NCBI RefSeq assembly: GCF_009857505.1
Contig: NZ_WWCP01000045.1
Coordinates: forward strand, 1-35,372
Reading direction: 5' to 3'
DNA length: 35,372 nt
From: Duganella lactea
GTDB lineage: Bacteria > Pseudomonadota > Gammaproteobacteria > Burkholderiales > Burkholderiaceae_D
The notes below the pieces were generated by a model. It worked only from the letters and a program-made list of their open reading frames with translations, was not told the DNA's origin and searched no databases. Every line of letters starts with the position of its first letter. Position 1 is the stretch's first letter. The position numbers and the translations under genes are program-made. Below are positions 14,532 through 22,027 of the stretch, one piece after another.

Positions 14532-15767
14532 GGGAACCTCGAAAAACCGCTCCAGCTCTGGCATGATGTCGATGCCCCGATTCTGACGTGATTCCAATGA
14601 TCAAACACAGCCTGTTTGCCGACCAGGAGCGCGAAGCGAAACTCAACGAGCTTGGCGATACGCTGCGAGTGCTGGAGCAGCATGTCGATTTCGCGGCGCT
14701 GGCCGCAGCGGTTGACGCTGCTGCGCCGCGCCCCAGCCGTGAGCGCGGTGGCCGGCCACCATTTCCCACTGAGCTGATGGTGCGCGTGCTGCTGATTCAG
14801 CAGCTCTTCAATTTGAGCGATGAACAGATGGAGTTCCAACTGCTCGACCGCCTCAGTTTCCAGCGTTTTGTCGGACTGCGCCACAGCAGCCAGATTCCCG
14901 ACCGGACTACGATCTGGACCTTCAAAGAACGCCTGATTCAGGCTGGCGCCAGCGAGAGTATTTTTGACGCGGTCAATCGCCAGTTGTCGATCCACGGCTA
15001 TATGGCGCGCGGTGGCCAGATGATCGACGCGAGCATCGTGCAAACGCCCAGGCAGTCGATCAACAAGGAAGAAAAGGCTATCGTGAGCGAAAACGCGATG
15101 CCGGCCGAATGGAAGCCCGCGAAGCGGCGCCAGAAGGACATCGACGCCCGCTGGACCAAGAAGCACGGCAAGTCCTACTTCGGCTACAAGCTCTCGGCCA
15201 ATGCCGACAAGCGCTACAAGCTCATTCGCCGTATCAAGATCAGCACTGCTAGCGAGCACGACACCTTGCACTTCGAGACGGTGATTGATCCGGGCAACAC
15301 CAGCCGCGATATCTATGCCGATAAGGGCTATGTCGATGGCGAACGGGAAGCACGGCTCAAAGGACAAGGCTGGCGCATGCATATCCAGCGTAAAGGCAGC
15401 AAGGACAAGCCGCTGTCCGAGGCGCAGGAGCGGCGCAACAAGCGCATCGCTAAGCCGCGTGCCCGAGTGGAGCATGTCTTTGCCGGTCTGGCGCAACTAG
15501 GTGGCAAGGTGTTGCGCTCGATTGGCTTGGCGCGCGCCACGCTGCATCTGAACTGGAAGGCCGCCACCTACAATTTGCAGCGCTTTTCCTATCTGAAGGA
15601 GGCCGGGATCGTGGCGTTCTGACGCCCGAGGTCCGTCCGGACCGCCGAAAATGGCCAGCGCGGACCACCGAATGGCCATAAAACTGGCACGACCAAGGCC
15701 TGAATCGCCGCTTACGCAGGGGCTTTTTTAGCACTCGCTCCCGAATCTCAGGTTATTCGAGGTGCCC
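14532..15767 (+). mobile_element. Complete IS5-family insertion sequence
   Basis: About 1.24 kb bounded by GGGAACCTCGAAAAACC at 14532-14548 and the inverted match GGTTATTCGAGGTGCCC at 15751-15767 (15 of 17 positions equal). It carries one intact transposase gene. The flanks share an AAAGTTT motif on both sides, but I see no clean four-base target duplication, so the borders may have been reworked by recombination. Confidence 0.88.
14597..15622 (+). CDS. IS5-family transposase
   Basis: A 341-residue DDE transposase from ATG 14597 (a GTG three codons upstream is also possible). Domains: N-terminal DUF772-like region (about 45-125, with SRERGGRPPFPTELMVRVLL) and the catalytic DDE domain with D144 (GQMIDAS), D242 (IYADKGY) and E292 (RARVEHVF), the last in the R-x-E setting of IS5. 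No lesion is visible, so it is probably active and could also act on the defective copies at 1-126, 10004-10985 and 12327 if their ends are recognised. Confidence 0.93.
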   Translation: MIKHSLFADQEREAKLNELGDTLRVLEQHVDFAALAAAVDAAAPRPSRERGGRPPFPTELMVRVLLIQQLFNLSDEQMEFQLLDRLSFQRFVGLRHSSQIPDRTTIWTFKERLIQAGASESIFDAVNRQLSIHGYMARGGQMIDASIVQTPRQSINKEEKAIVSENAMPAEWKPAKRRQKDIDARWTKKHGKSYFGYKLSANADKRYKLIRRIKISTASEHDTLHFETVIDPGNTSRDIYADKGYVDGEREARLKGQGWRMHIQRKGSKDKPLSEAQERRNKRIAKPRARVEHVFAGLAQLGGKVLRSIGLARATLHLNWKAATYNLQRFSYLKEAGIVAF

Positions 15768-16327
15768 TAAAGTTTGGGTCACATTAGCCGCCAAACAAGT
15801 TCGTTGACAAAACCATTTGGATCATGCACCAGCGGGACAACAATCATGTCAAACTGACTAGCTAAACCTTGAGCACCCAGTTCTGAATATTGTAACGGGG
15901 CGTCACCTGTGTAACGGAAGTGGAGTGGATTTCTTCATTGTAGTCGGCTTTAAATAAACGCTAATTCACCCTAGTGTGCCTCCAGTCGGTCGAAAATTCC
16001 AGCCATCCTTTCTGAGAAAAATTATTAGGCTATTTGGCAATTTTCTTAATTGCTTTGAGCGATACAAGGCGACAGAATTAGATTTGTAATGCATATTTAC
16101 ATGATAAAGAAACATAAAGGAGACAAAGTACATCGTTGCCAAGACTGGCGCACACCTTTGGCCGCCTGTTTATCTACATATAGGCGAATTCATTAGGAAT
16201 AGTTACGCCTATTTTCGAGCGCTTGGCTATGCAACGTAACAGCCATATCAATCTGAATAGGGCGCTGCGGGACACAAGCTGTTTGTCAGGTTCGGAATCG
16301 GGTGACTAGTGGCATAGACGCGCTCAC
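15768..16327. other. Gene-free 560-bp stretch before the transposon module
   Basis: No convincing coding frame on either strand. It contains a seven-base stem-loop, ATAGGCG/CGCCTAT (16180-16186 and 16206-16212, 19-base loop, then TTTT), and an AAAGGAGAC ribosome-site-like string near 16117 that leads to no gene. The left border of the transposon that carries tnpT should lie in or near here, but no copy of the 90-bp repeat found around tnpA is recognisable. Confidence 0.45.
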
Positions 16328-17350
16328 TCATCGGACTGCCCCCGAGTTGGCAGATGACGTTGCGATCTTGTCGAAATAGCTTCGCAGCTGCTCTCCAACT
16401 TGCTCCTGTGCTTGCAACTTGGCATTGGCATGCGCGAGCGAAATTTCGAGTTCGCGTACCTGCATATTGGTATCTTTTAGCTGCTCGGATAGGAGTTCGG
16501 TTTCGGCGATTTTACTGGCAAGTTGGCGCTCGGTGTCAGCGGTGTGCAGCTGCTGTAATTGCAGCGTTTCTACTTTTTGCTCCAGCTTACGTCCCAGCGT
16601 TAGTTGCTCGTAGAGCGACTGTTTAGTGTGAGCCAGTTCGGACACCAGTTTCGCGCCTTCCTGGTTCAGGCGAGTGGTTTCGTCTTGTTTTACGGCGATC
16701 GTCTGCTGAGTCAAGCGCAGTTCGGCCTGGACTTGCTGGATCTGGTGCTCGTGGCGCCGGATATCGGCGTCACGCTGCTCTTTTACCGATTGACGATAGT
16801 GCTCCAGCGCCTGGCGCGCGTGTAGGTGCTTCTCTTCCAGGGACTGACGATGCGTTTCATTTTCTGCAAGGCGCTGCTGAAGGTCTGATACGTGCTGTTG
16901 GGCGATCTGGCGTTCCGTCGATTCCCTTTGTTTTTCGGCGAGGCTGGCCACCAACTTGTCTGCCTGCTCTTGTAGAGCATCTTCCAGCTCCAGCATCCGT
17001 GCCCGCAACTGCGCACTGTCGTTTAATGCAGCCTGCAGCGACGCCGCTTGTTCGGCCGCCTTTGTGTCTGATACTGCCAGTGCTGCCGCTATGCGCTGGT
17101 GTGCTTCGTCCTCTAGCCTGGCAGCCAGACGCTCGACCAGGTCCTGTAGAGCTTCGCTGATCGAGGTGCGCTTGCCGCCGGCGCCGCCGTCTTCGGCTGC
17201 GAGCTCCTTGAGATATTTGTGGATGGTGGTTTTAGAGCCGGTGTTCCCCAAGGCGACGCGCACCGCGTCGACCGACGGGTTGTTGCCTTGTGAAATCAGG
17301 GCGTCACGCGCCTTTTTGACGTCGGATTTATACAGTCCGATGCGAGCCAT
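16328..17350 (-). CDS. KfrA/TnpT-like DNA-binding coiled-coil protein
   Basis: A 340-residue protein. Residues 1-55 match the KfrA N-terminal DNA-binding domain (MARIGLYKSDVKKARDALIS, with SVDAVRVALGNTGSKTTIHK); residues about 75-325 are an almost unbroken heptad-type coiled coil. TnpT of Tn4651/Tn4652 has this layout and helps the TnpS recombinase at the resolution site; plasmid KfrA proteins share the plan. The divergent tyrosine recombinase and the nearby Tn4651-like transposase favour TnpT. GGGAGA precedes ATG 17350. A near-palindrome TTACGT-ACC-ACGTTA (17383-17397) upstream could be its binding site. Confidence 0.75.
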   Translation of the reverse strand: MARIGLYKSDVKKARDALISQGNNPSVDAVRVALGNTGSKTTIHKYLKELAAEDGGAGGKRTSISEALQDLVERLAARLEDEAHQRIAAALAVSDTKAAEQAASLQAALNDSAQLRARMLELEDALQEQADKLVASLAEKQRESTERQIAQQHVSDLQQRLAENETHRQSLEEKHLHARQALEHYRQSVKEQRDADIRRHEHQIQQVQAELRLTQQTIAVKQDETTRLNQEGAKLVSELAHTKQSLYEQLTLGRKLEQKVETLQLQQLHTADTERQLASKIAETELLSEQLKDTNMQVRELEISLAHANAKLQAQEQVGEQLRSYFDKIATSSANSGAVR

Positions 17351-17446
17351 GGGTTCTCCCGAGAGCGAAATAGGATAATATATTACGTACCACGTTATTG
17401 CATACTATTATATATCTTTTTTCAAGCCAATTTGCGTTTGAATTTT

Positions 17447-17475
17447 ACATCGGATAACATCGACTTATCCGGTGT
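17447..17475. repeat. Candidate recombinase core site (res/rst-like)
   Basis: ACATCGGATAA, spacer CATCGAC, TTATCCGGTGT: eleven-base arms with one mismatch around seven bases. This is the usual form of a tyrosine-recombinase crossover core. It sits in the gap between the divergent tnpT-like and abi-recombinase units, where Tn4651-type elements keep their resolution site. Confidence 0.6.
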
Positions 17476-17564
17476 GACGCTCAAAATCCACCGTTTTTTG
17501 ACGCCTTGCCTGTAATTTTGCCGCTGGCCAGCTGCATTGATGCTTTGTTGTGGAGGTAGCGATA

Positions 17565-18332
17565 GTGACGCTCGACGAATACACCAGTGATTCAAAAAAA
17601 CGCGGTGCGCTGATCCTCGCGCTCCGGGCTGCGATCATCAGCGAGTTCACGGGGGAAGACTGGCGTGAGTTCGGGCATTTGTCCGGGCATTCCGACTACA
17701 TCCAGCGTCACGACCGGCTACTGCGCAGCTTGCATTGGCGAGACCCTGATTACGGCGACTGCGTCCTGCAAGCGCTTGAGCGTTTTGCCCGCGAGGGCTG
17801 GGACGTTGTGGACCAGCTCATCAATCATCCAAAGCTGACCAGCCACCTGTTGACGGCGATCCCGAACCTTTCGATCTTTGTGCGCAAGGATCTTCAAAGT
17901 GTCCAGACAGAGGCGCCCCCCAGCCTGTCGAGCGGCGGCGTGGTCATGCTTGCACTCAATGATGCCGAGCATCTGATGCGTGTCAGCGGCCCGGTCAGCG
18001 CGGTCGACCGCCTTCACACGGCGCTGCACGGCTATTTTCGAAGCCTGTGCGTTGAGGGAGGGATCACGGTGGCCGATGATGCCTCGTTGACTGCACTGTT
18101 CAAGGCCTTGCGCACGGCACACCCGATACTCAAGGACCTGGGCTCGTATGACAATGACCTGGTGCGCATCCTGCAGGGTTTTGCGAACGCGATCGACGCC
18201 ATCAACTCCCTGCGCAACAACGGCAGCATCGCGCACCCGTTCGATGACCTACTGGGTGAACCTGAGGCCCACCTGGCCGCCAACGCGACCCGAACAATAT
18301 TCAACTATATCCAGGCCAAGGTAGGCCACTGA
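17565..18332 (+). CDS. Abortive-infection family protein with Abi_C-like (HEPN-type) domain
   Basis: GTG 17565 is chosen because GGAGG lies at 17552-17556; the frame is open to 17550. The 255-residue product has an N-terminal helical domain (to about 110) and a C-terminal region resembling the abortive-infection C-terminal domain: LKDLGSYDNDLVRILQGFAN, then INSLRNNGSIAHP with R217-N218 and H224 in the position of the HEPN RNase motif, and HLAANATRTIFNYI near the end. Abi_C proteins are linked to phage defence through RNA cleavage. The gene stops three bases before the recombinase start, so the two are co-translated. Its location between the core site and the recombinase gene is unusual for a Tn4651-type module. 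Confidence 0.7.
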   Translation: MTLDEYTSDSKKRGALILALRAAIISEFTGEDWREFGHLSGHSDYIQRHDRLLRSLHWRDPDYGDCVLQALERFAREGWDVVDQLINHPKLTSHLLTAIPNLSIFVRKDLQSVQTEAPPSLSSGGVVMLALNDAEHLMRVSGPVSAVDRLHTALHGYFRSLCVEGGITVADDASLTALFKALRTAHPILKDLGSYDNDLVRILQGFANAIDAINSLRNNGSIAHPFDDLLGEPEAHLAANATRTIFNYIQAKVGH

Positions 18333-18335
18333 TCC

Positions 18336-19298
18336 ATGTCAAAACTCGATCAATACATCGAAGCGGCGACGCGAGACAACACCCGTCAGAGCTACCGAGC
18401 CGCCATCGAGCACTTCGAAGTGCAATGGAAAGGCTTGCTGCCCGCCACGGCCGACGGCGTGGCCCGCTATCTGGCGGAATATGCCGATACGCTGGCCGTC
18501 AGCACCCTGCGGCAGCGTCTGGCGGCGCTCGCCCAGTGGCACAACGCACAGGGGTTTCCTGACCCAACCAAGGCACCCATCGTCCGCCAAGCCATGCGCG
18601 GCATCCGCGCGCTGCATCCAGCACAGGAGAAGCAGGCGAAGCCCTTGCAGCTCGATGAACTGGAGCGCGTCGTTGGTGCGCTCGATCGCGCGCTCGACGC
18701 CGCCCGGTGCGGGAACGACCGCGCCGCCGAGCTGCGCAGTCTGCGCGACAAATCACTGATCCTGCTAGGATTCTGGCGCGGATTTCGCAGCGACGAACTG
18801 AGTCGACTGCGCGTTGAACATATTGAGGCCAGCGCCGGCGAAGGCATCAGCTGTTTCCTGGGGCGGACCAAGGTCGATCGACAAAATCTCGGCAGCACCT
18901 TCCGCGCGCCCGCGTTGTCGCGCCTGTGTCCGGTCGAAGCCTATTTGGAATGGATCGGCGCCGCGCAGCTGACCGCCGGCCCGGTCTATCGAGCAATCGA
19001 CCGCTGGGGCCATGTCGGGGAAAATGGCCTGCATATCGACAGCATCGCGCCGCTGTTGCGGGCAATGCTGAAAAATGGAGGCCTGGCTGCGGCTGGCGCA
19101 TACAGCGGCCATTCGCTGCGCCGGGGCTTCGCGAATTGGGCGGCGTCCGATGGCTGGGACGTCAAGAGCCTCATGGAATATGTAGGATGGCGGGACATCA
19201 AGTCGGCGTTACGCTATCTCGATGCCTCAGTCTCGTTTGCGAAGGACAGGATGGAGCAAGGCATGATCCGTCGTGTGCACGAGCTAAATAAACCGTAG
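18336..19298 (+). CDS. tnpS: Tyrosine recombinase, TnpS-like cointegrate resolvase
   Basis: A 320-residue phage-integrase-family enzyme. Residues 1-95 form a SAM-like core-binding domain; the catalytic domain shows R151 (GFRSDEL), K179 (GRTKVD), H259-x-x-R262 (SGHSLRRGF), W285 in the His/Trp position (GWRD) and nucleophile Y294 (ALRYLD). All catalytic residues are present. In Tn4651-like transposons TnpS of this size resolves cointegrates with TnpT, and here the tnpT-like gene and core site lie upstream. The name is by context; an integron-like or island integrase is possible. Confidence 0.8.
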   Translation: MSKLDQYIEAATRDNTRQSYRAAIEHFEVQWKGLLPATADGVARYLAEYADTLAVSTLRQRLAALAQWHNAQGFPDPTKAPIVRQAMRGIRALHPAQEKQAKPLQLDELERVVGALDRALDAARCGNDRAAELRSLRDKSLILLGFWRGFRSDELSRLRVEHIEASAGEGISCFLGRTKVDRQNLGSTFRAPALSRLCPVEAYLEWIGAAQLTAGPVYRAIDRWGHVGENGLHIDSIAPLLRAMLKNGGLAAAGAYSGHSLRRGFANWAASDGWDVKSLMEYVGWRDIKSALRYLDASVSFAKDRMEQGMIRRVHELNKP

Positions 19299-19322
19299 CC
19301 TGTAAATTAGAAAAGGATCGAG

Positions 19323-20690
19323 ATGAGTGATGTGGAATCCTTGCGTCTGTCTGACGCCGACGTTCGCAAACTCAAACACGCTGCGACATTGTTGAACGCG
19401 CTGGCCGGAGACTCGGAGAAGCTCGATGTACTACTGGAACTCCAGCAGTATCTGGCACAACGGATTCGCTCGCGCGAGCGCGTCATTCTCAGGGCGCGTA
19501 AGATCGAGACAAAGCTGCGAACCTCGTTGCGCAGGGATCGCCTGGAGCGAGCGGAATCGAAACGGGTCAAGCAGGTGCTGGAAGACTGCTTCGTCCTTAT
19601 CGATGACTCTCGGCGTTGGATCTTTCTGTGGAAGTGTTTCGGAGATGGCGCGGCATGCGTTTATCAAAGCCCTTATAATTTGAAATTGCTCCTTTACGAT
19701 CAGCACTACAAGGTCAAACAGGAGGCCGGCTTCATCACCGGCAAAGAGGGATTTGACCTCGAATGGGAGATTCTGGAAGCCTGTATCCAGAACAGTCACC
19801 CTGTTGTCCTGTCTGACCTCACGAACATGATCCGTATAGGAGATGTGTGCTTGTTGGCCGGCCCAGATCCTTTGCCAATCGAGGTAAAAAGCAGCAAGAC
19901 ATCAGGAGCGCGCGCGGCCAGACAGCAACAGCTTTTGAAGGAGATAACGGCGTTTTATCAAAACGACGGCGCCGAAAAGTTCAAGGGGTTGCACAACGTC
20001 GAGCGTCTTGCGATGCCTGATGGTCCGGATTATCGAAATCTAATGAACGATTGCATTCGCCAGGCCCGCGCCAACGGATATTCCATCATATCGCCAGAGC
20101 CAGGGCTGCATTATGCAGCCGTGACAGCGATAGACGGGATGGAGAAGCTTGATCAGTTGGTGCGCCCATGGGTCTTGCCCCGTATGCTCACCGCCGATCC
20201 AGGCTGGGTACCGTGCTTACCATTTACGCTAACGCTTGAGCAGGACAATCTGATTCCTTTCATCGCGGGGAAGGTGGCGGTCTTCGTGATGATGGATATG
20301 GAACATTTGAAGTCGCTATTTCTCCAACACGGGAGCCACGCCACGATGATCATGGACGGCCAGAGCGCAATCCAATTATGCATCGATCCGAGCGACTTGA
20401 TGCGAGGTGTGGTTCGTGTTAGCGAAATGCACTTCGGGCGAGTGGCACTGGAATTTCAGTCCTTGGCATGGTTCGCGAAAGAGAACGCGATCAGCAAACA
20501 TGAGAGGGAACAGTCAATGACCCTTGAGGAATTGGAGGCGTTACCGAAGGATAGCTATTGCTTCGAGATCCCGGAGGCTTGGGGGCAAGTGCGAGATTTC
20601 TATGCTGACGCACTGCGCGGCATTGCACCAAATGGCGATGATCAAGGAGAAGAAGGAATACGGGATTCAACTTTTAAATCATCACCTTAA
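19323..20690 (+). CDS. Unrecognised protein with PD-(D/E)xK-nuclease-like motif
   Basis: A 455-residue protein 24 bases downstream of the recombinase, with AAAGGA before ATG 19323. Residues 1-90 are helical and highly charged. Around 145-192 it reads FDLEWEILEAC, then RIGD174VCLLAG, then PIE187VK189SSK: an acidic helix, D-x12-E-x-K, the core of many PD-(D/E)xK endonucleases. The rest (200-455) is mixed alpha/beta without a familiar motif. As third gene of the abi-recombinase operon it could be a DNA-cleaving defence effector. I do not recognise the family; the nuclease reading rests on this one motif and conserved context is unknown. Confidence 0.55.
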   Translation: MSDVESLRLSDADVRKLKHAATLLNALAGDSEKLDVLLELQQYLAQRIRSRERVILRARKIETKLRTSLRRDRLERAESKRVKQVLEDCFVLIDDSRRWIFLWKCFGDGAACVYQSPYNLKLLLYDQHYKVKQEAGFITGKEGFDLEWEILEACIQNSHPVVLSDLTNMIRIGDVCLLAGPDPLPIEVKSSKTSGARAARQQQLLKEITAFYQNDGAEKFKGLHNVERLAMPDGPDYRNLMNDCIRQARANGYSIISPEPGLHYAAVTAIDGMEKLDQLVRPWVLPRMLTADPGWVPCLPFTLTLEQDNLIPFIAGKVAVFVMMDMEHLKSLFLQHGSHATMIMDGQSAIQLCIDPSDLMRGVVRVSEMHFGRVALEFQSLAWFAKENAISKHEREQSMTLEELEALPKDSYCFEIPEAWGQVRDFYADALRGIAPNGDDQGEEGIRDSTFKSSP

Positions 20691-20754
20691 CGCCGTTTTG
20701 GCGAAAAAAACAAGGCTCTCGGTCGGCGCATTTTTTGCGGCTGCGAGTAGCGCA

Positions 20755-21483
20755 TCAGGGGGCCGGACTTATTGGTTCGTCGGACGCATCTCCGTCGGCC
20801 CGAGAGTCGGCGCGTCCCGGATCTGGTGCTTCAAGCATGGCGGTCAGTACGCCTTTTAACGTATGGCTTGCCTGGTCAAAGGTCAGGTGGAAATTGAGCG
20901 CATCGACCGCGTCGAATTGCTGTTTCAACTGGGTGTATCGCTCGTCGAGCTGCTGGAATACCGCTGTCGCGTGCCGGGTCATAAACTTACGCTCCTCCAT
21001 CAGCACCTCGGGTTCGCGCTCCGCGATCAGGGCAAAATCGAAGATGTCGCGCCCCGTGATGCGATCGCCACGGTGCCACATCTTTTTTGCGATGATTTCA
21101 ACCGAGGTTTCGACCCGAACTTGATGCCCCAGGATCGTCTCGATTTGAAATCCCGGCGCGGTCAGATTTGGCGCGGCCACGAAGTCGATCTCACCCTCAG
21201 GCAGGTACAGCTTGACATAACCTGCCGCCTCCACGTAGTCGGTGGTGATGGATTCGGCGACATCGCTTAGCCTCGGCGTGACGAAGCCGAGCGACTGCGG
21301 ATCCGGAACAAAGATGTCGATGTCCTTGCTGAAGCGGTGGCCATAGCGCAGCATGAGCACGGTACCGCCGCCGAAGGTCCAGAAGGGATCATCGCGGCCG
21401 TGCCTGGCGATCTCGCTGATCACCTTCAGCGCTTGGGAGAACAGCGTCTCCCAGGTATGGGGAATACCCGGCGTGCCCACCAT
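20755..21483 (-). CDS. AbiEii/AbiGii-type nucleotidyltransferase toxin
   Basis: Nucleotidyltransferase-fold protein of 242 residues counted from ATG 21483, which overlaps the antitoxin stop as TGATG; the frame also offers ATG 21501 and GTG 21522. The catalytic signature is complete: FGGGT (37-41) and, after RYGHRFSK, D54-I-D56. AbiEii-type toxins modify tRNA 3' ends or other targets and are silenced by a partner transcription factor. The C-terminal 100 residues are helical. Paired with the XRE gene directly upstream. Toxin-antitoxin pairs are frequent in Tn3-family elements beside the resolution genes. Confidence 0.8.
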   Translation of the reverse strand: MVGTPGIPHTWETLFSQALKVISEIARHGRDDPFWTFGGGTVLMLRYGHRFSKDIDIFVPDPQSLGFVTPRLSDVAESITTDYVEAAGYVKLYLPEGEIDFVAAPNLTAPGFQIETILGHQVRVETSVEIIAKKMWHRGDRITGRDIFDFALIAEREPEVLMEERKFMTRHATAVFQQLDERYTQLKQQFDAVDALNFHLTFDQASHTLKGVLTAMLEAPDPGRADSRADGDASDEPISPAP

Positions 21484-21959
21484 CACCAGACCGTTCTGCA
21501 TACTTTCCACTGTTTCGCCCACAGGCTGAGGTTTTTCATGATTTTCTTCGCGGGCACGTCGGGTGTGGCCGCCTCGGCGACCGCTTTCACCACAACCGGC
21601 AATGGCGTCTCATCGAGTAAGGCCATCAAGTGGGGCTGGAACTGTTCCGGCGCCTGGCCGGAACGCAGCACCATCGAAAGCATGTCCGGCGTCATCACGT
21701 CCCGGTAGCTGGTGCTGATGCTACGCGCGGCGACCGTCAGCGCGCTTTTCAGGCCCGAGGGTTGCACGGTCTCCATGTCCAGGCCGAGAATGTCCATCAC
21801 CGCCTTCAGCTTGGTGTAGCCAAGGTCCTTCAGTGTGCCGTTCTCCAGCTGGTTGATCGTCACGCGAGACAAGCCGGCGAATTTGGCGACATGCTCCTGC
21901 AGCAAGCCAGCTTGAATACGCTTGCTGTGGATTTCGCCGCCGATTTGGGCCAGGTTCAT
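21483..21959 (-). CDS. XRE-family antitoxin/repressor
   Basis: From ATG 21959 (GTG 21971 possible) the protein has about 158 residues with an N-terminal helix-turn-helix of Cro/C1 type (LQEHVAKFAGLSRVTINQLE, then KDLGYTKLKAVMDILGL) and a C-terminal extension that probably binds the toxin. It is expected to neutralise the adjacent nucleotidyltransferase and to repress the shared promoter; a palindrome overlapping the promoter supports this. Stop and toxin start overlap (TGATG). Confidence 0.82.
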   Translation of the reverse strand: MNLAQIGGEIHSKRIQAGLLQEHVAKFAGLSRVTINQLENGTLKDLGYTKLKAVMDILGLDMETVQPSGLKSALTVAARSISTSYRDVMTPDMLSMVLRSGQAPEQFQPHLMALLDETPLPVVVKAVAEAATPDVPAKKIMKNLSLWAKQWKVCRTVW

Positions 21960-21976
21960 GGCGCAACTCACTTTAT

Positions 21977-21992
21977 GTTAAGTATATTTAAC
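21977..21992. promoter_or_regulatory. Operator-like palindrome of the toxin-antitoxin promoter
   Basis: GTTAA-GTATAT-TTAAC, immediately downstream of the -10 box and over the predicted start of transcription. A plausible binding site for the XRE protein (autoregulation, inferred). Confidence 0.5.
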
Positions 21993-22020
21993 ATTATAGC
22001 GCAAATACCCCATTTTCCAA
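21993..22020 (-). promoter_or_regulatory. Promoter of the toxin-antitoxin operon
   Basis: On the reverse strand TTGGAA (22020-22015) and a perfect TATAAT (21998-21993) are 16 bases apart. The transcript would start near 21986, leaving a leader of under 30 bases before ATG 21959. Confidence 0.55.
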
Positions 22021-22027
22021 GAAGGTT

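Noticed and set aside
14495..15496. 333-codon frame antisense to the intact IS5 transposase
   Set aside because: Mirror of the transposase reading frame; a similar antisense frame appears opposite the decayed copy, as expected from codon structure alone.
15896..15925. GGGGCGTCACCTGTGTAACGG as a Tn3-type terminal repeat
   Set aside because: It starts with GGGG as Tn3 ends do, but I found no inverted partner and it does not match the repeat around tnpA.
20695..20715. CGCC-GTTTT-GGCG followed by an A-run as terminator of the nuclease-like gene
   Set aside because: The run after the stem is A on the coding strand, not T, and the stem has only four bases.
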